DNA of 13,617 nt from JAAYEB01 sp035306725 (lineage in GTDB: Bacteria; Fibrobacterota; Chitinivibrionia; Chitinivibrionales; Chitinispirillaceae): the NCBI GenBank assembly GCA_035306725.1, contig DATGNN010000105.1:1-13617 (forward strand), written 5' to 3'. Positions 7,339 to 13,617 of this stretch are shown one piece after another. The notes below the pieces were generated by a model, which saw nothing but the letters and a program-made list of their open reading frames with translations, had not been told where the DNA came from and searched no databases. Every line of letters begins with the position of its first letter. Within the stretch, counting starts at the first letter, position 1. The translations under genes and the position numbers were made by a program.

Positions 7339-7344
7339 GGATAA

Positions 7345-7348
7345 CCTC
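7345..7348 (-). promoter_or_regulatory. Ribosome binding site that decides the radical SAM start
   Basis: Minus-strand GAGG, 6 nt before ATG 7338. The two earlier in-frame ATGs (7374 and 7350) have no comparable site. Confidence 0.55.
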
Positions 7349-7398
7349 ATTTTTTCACATTTTACGGTTTTCATGTATTTATAATATCGAAGTCTGTT

Positions 7399-7427
7399 AT
7401 TTTAGATGTAAATTCCAGTAGAGACAA
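7399..7427 (-). promoter_or_regulatory. Candidate sigma70-type promoter for the radical SAM and HPF-cold-shock genes
   Basis: Minus-strand TTGTCT (7422-7427) and TAAAAT (7399-7404) are separated by exactly 17 nt, matching 4 of 6 and 5 of 6 consensus positions. Predicted start near 7392 gives a leader of about 54 nt to ATG 7338. It would allow this pair to be expressed independently of rpiB. Confidence 0.45.
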
Positions 7428-7505
7428 AAACTTGTGTTATAACAGATAAAAAACAAGCCTTGATGCGATCTGTAATTGATCACGTTGATGATTTCCTGTT
7501 AAACC

Positions 7506-7581
7506 GAGGTGACATTTCACCCCAATGATTCGGGACAATTGCCGGCTTGTCTGGCGAAATCATTTGGAATGTTGTCACCTC
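7506..7581 (-). repeat. Long imperfect inverted repeat across the rpiB stop codon
   Basis: Outer arms GAGGTGACA (7506-7514) and TGTCACCTC (7573-7581) are perfectly complementary (9 bp). Inside are AATGATT (7524-7530) with AATCATT (7558-7564), extendable by CC/GG across a bulged T, and at the centre GACAA (7534-7538) with TTGTC (7547-7551) around TTGCCGGC. The three helices stack into one hairpin of about 76 nt. Its outer arm contains the rpiB stop (7575-7577). No U-run follows on the minus strand (GGTTTAACAGG), so it is not a standard terminator. No target-site duplication marks it as a mobile element. Confidence 0.65.
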
Positions 7582-8027
7582 TGTTTGTTTTCCATTTCCT
7601 TTATCTTGTTTATTCTTCGCAGATGTCTTTGATTACAGGTGAATTTCGCATGTAAAAATGTATATATAAGTTCCAGTGCATATTCACGCCCAACTACCCG
7701 TGCACCCAGACAGATCATGTTCAGATCGTCATCTTCAACCCCCTGATGAGCTGAATAGACATCAGAAATCAATCCTGCCCGAATCCCACAAACCTTATTT
7801 GCTGCAATACACGCTCCAACTCCACTTCCACAAACTGCTATTCCCCTATCAATATCCATCCTCGACAGAGCATTCGAAAGCGCAAACACATAATCAGGGT
7901 AATCATCGTCTGGAATGTACTCATGAGCACCAAAATCCTTTATCTGGTATCCCCATCTACTAACAGATTCACAAACTGCCTGTTTTAAAACATATCCTCC
8001 ATGGTCAACAGCAATACCTACCTGCAT
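7575..8027 (-). CDS. rpiB: RpiB/LacAB-family sugar-phosphate isomerase (ribose-5-phosphate isomerase B)
   Basis: Interconverts ribose 5-phosphate and ribulose 5-phosphate (or a related sugar phosphate) in the pentose phosphate pathway. The 150-aa product shows the family's VDHGGYVLK near the N-terminus (Asp and His of the active site), CGSGVG with the catalytic-type Cys, the ANKVCGIRAGL segment, and CLGARVVG. By eye, the position of E. coli His99 (HNDTN segment) is Asp here, in EDDDLN, which may indicate a subfamily or a different sugar phosphate. I start at ATG 8027, giving the family's usual short N-terminus; the open frame reaches a TTG at 8039 with no better ribosome site. Ribosome site is weak (GAGCGG). 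About 250 bp separate it from dnaE upstream, and it ends inside a large inverted repeat. Confidence 0.87.
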   Translation of the reverse strand: MQVGIAVDHGGYVLKQAVCESVSRWGYQIKDFGAHEYIPDDDYPDYVFALSNALSRMDIDRGIAVCGSGVGACIAANKVCGIRAGLISDVYSAHQGVEDDDLNMICLGARVVGREYALELIYTFLHAKFTCNQRHLRRINKIKEMENKQR

Positions 8028-8275
8028 AGAACCGCTCAATTCAATGAAAAACGTGATATTTTAAAACCTGAATATTATTTCACTTCTGTTTTACAGGAAA
8101 AATTGTGCCATATCAAGCCGATTACCAAATCCTATTCAGGATGCACTCTTGTCTGAAGCTGGATTACAACAGGCTCGAAACTTTTATTTTACGGGATTCA
8201 GAGAGACATCGTTTAGTTTTATTAACTTGTTTCGGGCTGTTTAACATTCACAATAATTGAGCCCGGGCCTCGATT
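8028..8275. other. Intergenic region between dnaE and rpiB
   Basis: No gene is called. Minus-strand DNA after dnaE has a GCCCGGGC palindrome (8261-8268), then a long-range inverted repeat: CGAAAC at 8176-8181 and GTTTCG at 8229-8234, extended by ACAG (8169-8172) and CTGT (8237-8240) with one bulge and one mismatch, looping out 47 nt. No U-run suggests a terminator. An ATTTTACGG repeat links this region to the dnaE 3' end. I find no good promoter for rpiB. Confidence 0.45.
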
Positions 8276-11200
8276 TTACGGTTTCTCAAGTTTATTAACT
8301 TCAAGTACCACTGCACCAAACTCTGCGGAAATTTTACCGCTTACCAGAAAAGCACTTTGCACTCTTAATATGGACGCATACCTGTTATATATCTGTGGAA
8401 AAAAAACCGTTTCAAAAATGTCGGTTTCATCTTCGAATGTTACAAATTCCATATTATCTCCCATTTTGGTGGAAACCGTTTTTGCTGTAATACACCAGCC
8501 AAGAATGGTTACATTTTTTCCTGCACAATGCCGTATTTCTTTTGCTTTTATTCTGCCTTTTTTTGCACACCGGACCAGTGTTACGGGATGACATGATGTA
8601 AGAAAACCAAGCGTTTGATACTGGTATAAAAGAAACTGGTTTAAAGAGAGTGCTTTGAGTCTGGGTATCTCTGCATTTTCATTTCGGTATGAACGGAAAG
8701 TTTTACGCATCTGCCAGAACTGCTGTGAGCGGTTTAGTTTTCTGCAAAGATTATCACACGCACCAGCCAGTAAGAGTTTTTCCATATCCGATTCATCAAT
8801 TTCAGTTCTGACTATAAAATCCTCCAGGCTTTTATAGTACCCCTTTTCTTTACGAGACTGCACAATGCGCTGCTGTGCTTTGAGACAGAGGCCTTTAATC
8901 TGACAAAAGCCTGTAACGATTGTGTTATCGTATGAAAAATACCTGCATTCACTTCTGTTTACATCAGGTGGAACTATTTTTATACCAAGTCTCTGTGCTT
9001 CACTGATATAAGCCTGAGTAGCATAATATCCACCATAATTTGACAATACAGCAGCCATGAAAGCTGCCGGATGATGCGCTTTAAGATAAGCAGCCTGAAA
9101 TGAAACCTGTACATAACTTGCAGAATGGGGTTTACAAAAAGAATATCCGCTGAATGAAAGCATCATTTCCCAGACTGCCTGAACCACCTCTTCTTTTACA
9201 CCATTTTTTAAAGCTCCCTTAAAAAACATTACTCTGAAATCCTCAAATCTGCGCCCCCTGCTTTTTTTGGACATAATTTTCCGCAACATATCAGCATCCT
9301 CAGCACAAAAGCCAGCCATAGCCATGGCCACTTTCGAAACATCCTCCTGGTACACCATTATTCCGTATGTTTCTCCCAGAACATCATCAAGCACAGGATG
9401 AAGCGATTTGTAAGTTTCACCCTTCAATCTCTTGATATATTCATGGATATAGCGATTCGCAGCAGGACGGATAATTGAAGAATGAATTACAAGATGTTCG
9501 AAGTCACCAACTCCAGTCTTGCGCTGTAAAAGTCGCATAGCAGGAGATTCAGTGTAAAAAACACCTATTGTTTTTCCATTGGAAAACAGATCTTTTGTTT
9601 TTATATCCGACTGAGGATTCCAGCTTTCTTCGTCAAAATCAATCCCCTCCCTCCTGATATTCTTTATACCATCACGAATTACCGCAAGTGACCGGTTTCC
9701 TAACAGATCTATTTTTACCAGCCCCATCTCCTCAACCCCTTCCTTTTCCCACTGTAGAATCGGGTACCCTTTGGCTGAATACTGTATTGGTCCCACTGTA
9801 TTAATTGGCACCGGAGTGATTACAACCCCTCCGCAATGAGTTCCGATTCCCCTTGGCATACCAATAATCTTCCCAGCCTGTTGAAGAATCTGCTGCCATG
9901 GAGAATCAAAAACAATATTTCGCATGGTTGGCCACTGTTTCAATACCATCTCCATGTTTTTGGCATGTTCTGGAAGATCTATAAACCAGGGAATTTTTTT
10001 TGTAATTCTGCTGATCTCATCTTCTGTTAAACCGTAAATTCTGGCCACTTCCCTGATCGCCATTCTTGCGCCGCAGCTCTGATGTGTTGCAACCATTGCA
10101 GTGTGCTCAGTTCCGTAATGATCAAACACATAATCAAGTACACTATCACGCTCATCCCATGCAAAATCCACATCAATATCCGGAGGATCTGTACGGCCAG
10201 GATTCAAAAACCGCTCAAACATAAGATTGTACCGCAAAGGATCTACATTGGTTATACCCAGACAATATGCAATAATACTTGCAGCCCCCGAACCACGGCC
10301 ACATGTGCGAGGAGACTGCTTCACAATATCATCAACCACAAGAAAGTAATCGGTAAACCTTTTGTTATTAATGAGTTGCAGCTCATAATTAATTCTTTTT
10401 GTTATTTGCTCTGATAGACTTCCGTAGCGCTTCATAGCTCCAGTTATTGCTTTTTTTCTCAGCAGTTCCACTGAAGATCCTTTACATTGAAATCGCGGCA
10501 TTATTGGAGTTCCAAACCTGGTGCGTGAAAAAACAGTTTTTGCAAACCTTTCCGTAGTTTCAAGTGCTTTACCAAACACTTCAAATCTGTCGAGAATCTG
10601 TTCCCAGGTACAAAAAAAAGAATCACTGTCAAGTAACTCCCTTTTCTCCAAACGGGACAATGTTGTATTACAAGCAATTGCACGAAGAAGTTTATGGGTT
10701 TCGAATTCATCACTGCAGGTAAACGCCATGGGGGGTACAACAAGACACGGAAATCCCTCACTCAAAACCTCAGCAGGTGGTTTCCGCGGACGACTCATAC
10801 GGTAATAGATGGTACCGGTATTTCGAAATTCCCTTAAAAGAGATATGTTATCTGTAACAATATGAATGCCTTTGCTACCGGAGTTTATGGAATTAATAAG
10901 GTTAAATGAACTGCAGCAGTGAAATTCACTTATAATACGGCAAAGATTTGAAAAACCAGTTTCGCCCTCAGCATAAAGAACAGCTTCTCCTTCGTTACAA
11001 CACAACTGCGCTGCAATAAGAGGAGTTAATTCGTATTCATTACACCAATGGAGAAATGATGGAAGACCATAGAGGTTGTTTCGATCTGCTATGGCAACAG
11101 AATCGTATCCGAGCTCACGGGCAATTTTGCAGATCGATTCAGTTGAGAGAACCCCTCGAAGAATGGAATAATAACTTATTGCAAATGGGAGCAGTTTCAT
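8276..11200 (-). CDS. dnaE: C-family DNA polymerase III alpha subunit, short DnaE2/ImuC-like (probable translesion type)
   Basis: The 974-aa protein spans PHP, palm-fingers, helix-hairpin-helix and OB domains but ends at the OB fold (about 895-970), lacking the tau-binding C-terminal domain of replicative DnaE (about 1160 aa). Catalytic aspartates are present: PDIDVDF (D341, D343) and KIDLLG (D498). GRGSGAAS (301-308) and GYSF.KPHSASY (685-696) are conserved polymerase landmarks. The N-terminal PHP domain has lost its metal ligands: FAISYYS stands where HxHSxYS is expected, and ADR replaces TDH (38-40), so no proofreading activity is expected. This, the size, and a Y-family polymerase upstream favour a DnaE2-like, error-prone role over chromosome replication; the role is inferred. 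ATG 11200 has no ribosome site; an in-frame stop lies 16 codons earlier. The ABC permease gene lies 137 bp upstream. Confidence 0.92.
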   Translation of the reverse strand: MKLLPFAISYYSILRGVLSTESICKIARELGYDSVAIADRNNLYGLPSFLHWCNEYELTPLIAAQLCCNEGEAVLYAEGETGFSNLCRIISEFHCCSSFNLINSINSGSKGIHIVTDNISLLREFRNTGTIYYRMSRPRKPPAEVLSEGFPCLVVPPMAFTCSDEFETHKLLRAIACNTTLSRLEKRELLDSDSFFCTWEQILDRFEVFGKALETTERFAKTVFSRTRFGTPIMPRFQCKGSSVELLRKKAITGAMKRYGSLSEQITKRINYELQLINNKRFTDYFLVVDDIVKQSPRTCGRGSGAASIIAYCLGITNVDPLRYNLMFERFLNPGRTDPPDIDVDFAWDERDSVLDYVFDHYGTEHTAMVATHQSCGARMAIREVARIYGLTEDEISRITKKIPWFIDLPEHAKNMEMVLKQWPTMRNIVFDSPWQQILQQAGKIIGMPRGIGTHCGGVVITPVPINTVGPIQYSAKGYPILQWEKEGVEEMGLVKIDLLGNRSLAVIRDGIKNIRREGIDFDEESWNPQSDIKTKDLFSNGKTIGVFYTESPAMRLLQRKTGVGDFEHLVIHSSIIRPAANRYIHEYIKRLKGETYKSLHPVLDDVLGETYGIMVYQEDVSKVAMAMAGFCAEDADMLRKIMSKKSRGRRFEDFRVMFFKGALKNGVKEEVVQAVWEMMLSFSGYSFCKPHSASYVQVSFQAAYLKAHHPAAFMAAVLSNYGGYYATQAYISEAQRLGIKIVPPDVNRSECRYFSYDNTIVTGFCQIKGLCLKAQQRIVQSRKEKGYYKSLEDFIVRTEIDESDMEKLLLAGACDNLCRKLNRSQQFWQMRKTFRSYRNENAEIPRLKALSLNQFLLYQYQTLGFLTSCHPVTLVRCAKKGRIKAKEIRHCAGKNVTILGWCITAKTVSTKMGDNMEFVTFEDETDIFETVFFPQIYNRYASILRVQSAFLVSGKISAEFGAVVLEVNKLEKP

Positions 11201-11222
11201 TCGTTGTTGTTGCCGTAATCGC

Positions 11223-11236
11223 TTCGGGTTACCGAA
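11223..11236. repeat. Dyad TTCGG-GTTA-CCGAA upstream of dnaE
   Basis: Perfect 5-bp arms with a 4-base centre, 22-36 nt before the dnaE ATG. It could be an operator or an RNA hairpin in the leader. It does not match the LexA boxes I know (CTGT-N8-ACAG, GAAC-N4-GTTC), so SOS control is not shown. Confidence 0.35.
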
Positions 11237-11337
11237 CAGTTTCCTTTAGTCTTTAAGCCAATCCCTTATCCCAATGTTCACCGAAAAGACTGGTGTAAAG
11301 GAATTGCTTTTATTGAAATTAAACAGACACTCTTTTG

Positions 11338-12543
11338 TTAACACTGTTTGTTTTTACAAACAGAACCCCATCCCAATAAATTTATTACACCTGTAATCGC
11401 AAGCGGGAATAACCATCCAAACAAAGGTACAAAAACACCAATCGACACACCGATAAAAAGAGCCAGATCTATACCAATATCCGAATCTTTTCGTTTTGGA
11501 TTGATACTGATTCTGCTGTTAATCAGTATAACGGTTCCAAGAGCGCACAAAAAAGTAACAGTTCTGGCCATACCTGCCAATGATAACAAGGCAGTATTGG
11601 TTGCCAACAGAAATATTACTGTATACGGAATGCTCAATATTGCTGAAGTAAATATCTGGGCATTACGCATACGCTTATGTGAGAAATCGTAATAAGGACA
11701 TTCCCTGAACCACACAGATGCTTCCTGAAAATAAGTTGCATAGTAAAAACTCAGAACAAAAAAGGTTAATACTGTAAAAAAATCAACGAAAAGCAGTTCC
11801 CGATCACCAATCAAGACCAATACCAGTATAAGAAGTACAGGTGCAACCAGGGTAAAAAACGGAAAGAGAAACGGATCACTCCTGAAAAGATACAGCATGT
11901 TTCGTGTCACATACGGACGAATTGATATCGGTGCCAGTTTCCCCGCTGCATTTGATACACAAAAGAAGAAACGCGATAAAACAGTAAAAATATGAATCCC
12001 CTGTGAATTTTGAATACCTGGTTGTTGTGAATCCCGTGATACGGGTCGGATAAGATTACTTTTTAAAACTGATGCACCAAGACGCGGAAAAAAATATGTA
12101 AACAGAAGAAGACCGGCAGGAACACCTGCAAGATTAGACAGCTCGCGTTCCTTGTATATAAAAATCTCAAGAATTACCGAAACCAGAGTACACGAAGTAA
12201 TAAAAGGTAATATCGCTTTTTGAGATTCAAGTAACGCACGAACTGCAATTTTTTTTCGCTGCCTGTAACTTATGCGAATAATAAAAAGAAAATCTTCAGT
12301 TCTTGGGAAACGCAAAATACGGGATATTTTAAGAAAAAGAAGCATCTGGAGAACAAAAACTGCAATCACCAGAAGTGTTGGCACCGGAATACGGGGAGCA
12401 TTGGGGTTAATCATTGAAACAGCTTCAAAAATCCCGAAAAAAAGCACTCCGGCACCAGCACCTCTGAATACAGATTGTGAAAATGATGGATTAAAGCCAA
12501 TGATACGCTTTACAAGCAGATTCTGTGCAGATTCCAGGTTCAT
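11338..12543 (-). CDS. ABC transporter permease, multi-pass membrane protein of unknown substrate
   Basis: The 401-aa product is an integral membrane protein with about nine or ten hydrophobic segments (roughly 28-44, 54-71, 110-130, 135-160, 226-246, 250-271, 296-316, 322-342, 357-375, 378-393). Between the fourth and fifth is a polar, presumably cytoplasmic stretch (161-225). There is no recognisable catalytic motif. Its start codon overlaps the stop of the upstream ABC ATPase gene (ATGA at 12540-12543), the usual sign of a translationally coupled ABC pair, so I take it as the membrane partner. The form, one ATPase plus a large single permease without a binding protein, is typical of ABC-2-like exporters. 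The substrate is not identifiable. It ends 137 bp before dnaE. Confidence 0.75.
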   Translation of the reverse strand: MNLESAQNLLVKRIIGFNPSFSQSVFRGAGAGVLFFGIFEAVSMINPNAPRIPVPTLLVIAVFVLQMLLFLKISRILRFPRTEDFLFIIRISYRQRKKIAVRALLESQKAILPFITSCTLVSVILEIFIYKERELSNLAGVPAGLLLFTYFFPRLGASVLKSNLIRPVSRDSQQPGIQNSQGIHIFTVLSRFFFCVSNAAGKLAPISIRPYVTRNMLYLFRSDPFLFPFFTLVAPVLLILVLVLIGDRELLFVDFFTVLTFFVLSFYYATYFQEASVWFRECPYYDFSHKRMRNAQIFTSAILSIPYTVIFLLATNTALLSLAGMARTVTFLCALGTVILINSRISINPKRKDSDIGIDLALFIGVSIGVFVPLFGWLFPLAITGVINLLGWGSVCKNKQC

Positions 12544-13301
12544 AATGAAAAACCTGAATTTTCTGGTATATTGACAAAAATATTATAATAGATCTCGTCA
12601 AGCTGCATTCCGGGATGGCTGTTCAGAAGTTCCTGAACTTTACCGGCAAAAGCAACGGTACCGTTTTTCAGGATTATTACATTTTGAGCAATTTTTTCTA
12701 CAAAATCCAGTATATGTGAAGATACGAGCACCCCTTTCCCCTGTTCTTTATATGATAAAAGAAGCTTTTTAACTCCAAACACAGCAACCGGGTCCAGCCC
12801 ATTGGTAGGTTCATCAATGATCAGATAATTATAAGCTCCAAGGAATGCTGCCAATAATGAAACCTTGCGCCGCATTCCCTGCGAATACTCTCTGCATGGA
12901 GATGTTTCAAACCAGGAACCTATTTGTAAAAGTTGCCGGAACTGAGCCATAAATATGTCAAATTCCTGCTTTTTGATATTATGAATCTCTTTTACAATGT
13001 ATGCAATCTCATAACCGCTTAACCTTTCATCCAGAACAGGTTCTTCAGGCGCATATCCGATTCCGTAAGTATGCGGCACCGATCCACTCATATCATTTAC
13101 CGGCACAGAATCGATGGTGTAATCACCGCCATATTGTAATAATTCATTAAGAAGAATGCGGATCAGTGTAGTTTTACCACTTCCGTTTGACCCTACAAGC
13201 GCAGTAATGGAATCGGATTCAAGAGTCAGCGACAGCGGCCCCAACTGAAAACGATTGTTTCGGCCATAAGAATAAATAAAATTGTTCAGTTCAAAAAGCA
13301 T
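12540..13301 (-). CDS. ABC transporter ATP-binding protein (exporter type)
   Basis: The 253-aa nucleotide-binding subunit has Walker A GSNGSGKT (37-44), ABC signature YSQGM (139-143), Walker B YLIIDEPTNGLD (159-170, catalytic Glu164), a D-loop within it, and an H-loop VSSH (193-196). At the Q-loop position the sequence reads YAPEEP (83-88), with Glu where Gln is usual; this occurs in some CcmA-like ATPases. It is a single-domain ATPase, probably dimerising on the membrane with the permease encoded immediately downstream through a 4-nt ATGA overlap. The ATG at 13301 has a modest GGGA 6 nt upstream. It follows the Y-family polymerase gene by 156 bp, in which TTGACT (minus strand) resembles a -35 box but lacks a good -10. 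Confidence 0.93.
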   Translation of the reverse strand: MLFELNNFIYSYGRNNRFQLGPLSLTLESDSITALVGSNGSGKTTLIRILLNELLQYGGDYTIDSVPVNDMSGSVPHTYGIGYAPEEPVLDERLSGYEIAYIVKEIHNIKKQEFDIFMAQFRQLLQIGSWFETSPCREYSQGMRRKVSLLAAFLGAYNYLIIDEPTNGLDPVAVFGVKKLLLSYKEQGKGVLVSSHILDFVEKIAQNVIILKNGTVAFAGKVQELLNSHPGMQLDEIYYNIFVNIPENSGFSL

Positions 13302-13457
13302 GTCATTTCCCGGTTTTTAATCATGGATGATTGTTTTTTACAAATGCAGTCAAGGTAATAAATAAATTACGCTTTGGATAATTAAAATATTCTCCTGATC
13401 CAATCCAGATAATTACTCTGTATAATCAAATGCAGAATTTCTGTTACTTCGATTTCA
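13302..13457. other. Gap between the Y-family polymerase and the ABC ATPase gene
   Basis: This 156-bp AT-rich gap holds a GTAAT/ATTAC inverted repeat and, on the minus strand, a TTGACT resembling a -35 element with no good -10 at 16-18 nt. No terminator with a U-run is seen after the polymerase stop, so readthrough into the ABC genes is possible. Confidence 0.35.
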
Positions 13458-13617
13458 TTATGCAACATAAGTGCGCCCCCAAAACCGTATGGCACGTTCA
13501 CCAAAATTCTGATGAATTGTATCTATCGCATTCATAAGATTCTCTTCTCGCTGGTTATCCATGAACAGATCCATCTGACCATACGGAAATGTCAACTCTG
13601 AAAACCGTACAGTCAAA
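13458..13617 (-). CDS. Y-family DNA polymerase (DinB/ImuB-like), C-terminal 52 residues (runs off right edge)
   Basis: Reading into the window from the right edge on the minus strand, one frame is open for 52 codons to a TAA at 13458-13460. It has no start in view. The sequence is typical of the C-terminal end of Y-family polymerases: a QMDLF clamp-binding-like pentapeptide (fragment residues 14-18, consensus QL[S/D]LF), then NLMNAIDTIHQNFGERAIRF (27-46), matching the family's closing AIDxIRxRFGxxAI pattern. These enzymes bypass damaged bases and depend on the sliding clamp. The catalytic domain is outside the window, so an active Pol IV cannot be told from an inactive ImuB-like protein. Its neighbour downstream is the ABC pair, and beyond that the short DnaE. 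Confidence 0.78.
   Translation of the reverse strand, partial: LTVRFSELTFPYGQMDLFMDNQREENLMNAIDTIHQNFGERAIRFWGRTYVA

Noticed and set aside
7506..7581. MITE or insertion-sequence remnant
   Set aside because: Terminal repeats exist, but flanks show no target duplication and no second copy is in the window; kept only as an inverted repeat.
8164..8247. 27-codon minus-strand ORF between dnaE and rpiB
   Set aside because: No ribosome site, no recognisable composition, and short frames of this length are expected by chance.
11201..11340. SOS (LexA) box upstream of dnaE
   Set aside because: Neither CTGT-N8-ACAG, GAAC-N4-GTTC nor a GTTC-N7-GTTC type site is present; the dyad found does not match these.

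Overview
The window is a gene-dense piece of an AT-rich bacterial chromosome with no tRNA, rRNA, insertion sequence or CRISPR array that I can see. Nine of the eleven protein genes lie on the minus strand; two, in the middle, are on the plus strand. The gene set (GspE/PilB-type ATPase, ThiL, HPF-cold-shock fusion, small RRM protein, a second-type DnaE) suggests a Gram-negative or environmental lineage. I cannot assign a phylum from sequence alone; a Fibrobacterota/FCB-type genome is only a guess.

Layout from left to right. (1) Positions 1-3280, minus strand: thiL, then a GspE/PilB-family secretion or pilus ATPase, then the 5' end of a UvrD/PcrA-like helicase that runs off the left edge. The three are tightly spaced (23 nt gap, then an 8-nt overlap) and look like one operon, with a plausible promoter at 3346-3374. 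(2) Positions 3281-3698: a divergent intergenic region. (3) Positions 3699-5454, plus strand: a PfkB adenosine-kinase-like gene, a 460-bp gap, then a 99-aa RNA-recognition-motif protein starting at GTG. (4) A strong bidirectional terminator at 5581-5605 separates this from the converging minus-strand genes. (5) Positions 5604-8027, minus strand: an HPF/RaiA-cold-shock fusion, a SPASM-type radical SAM enzyme and RpiB. An elaborate inverted repeat lies across the rpiB stop codon. (6) Positions 8276-13617, minus strand: a DnaE2-like C-family polymerase, an ABC permease, its ATPase, and at the right edge the C-terminus of a Y-family DNA polymerase (13458-13617), a reading frame that is easy to overlook because it enters from outside.

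How they may work together. The right-hand block resembles a translesion-synthesis cassette (Y-family polymerase plus non-replicative DnaE), with a two-gene ABC exporter-like module inserted between the polymerases. The Y-family fragment carries a clamp-binding-like QMDLF motif, whereas the DnaE lacks an obvious one at the expected place, as in the ImuB/DnaE2 division of labour. The central block has two RNA-binding genes (RRM and HPF-cold-shock) facing each other across one terminator. The left block ties thiamine phosphate metabolism, a pilus/secretion motor with two tandem MshEN (c-di-GMP-type) modules, and a repair helicase into one transcript, probably without functional connection.

No clearly new system is proven here. 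The best leads are the split polymerase cassette, the tandem MshEN motor, the long inverted repeat at the rpiB stop, and a set of four 7-mers around the RRM stop codon.
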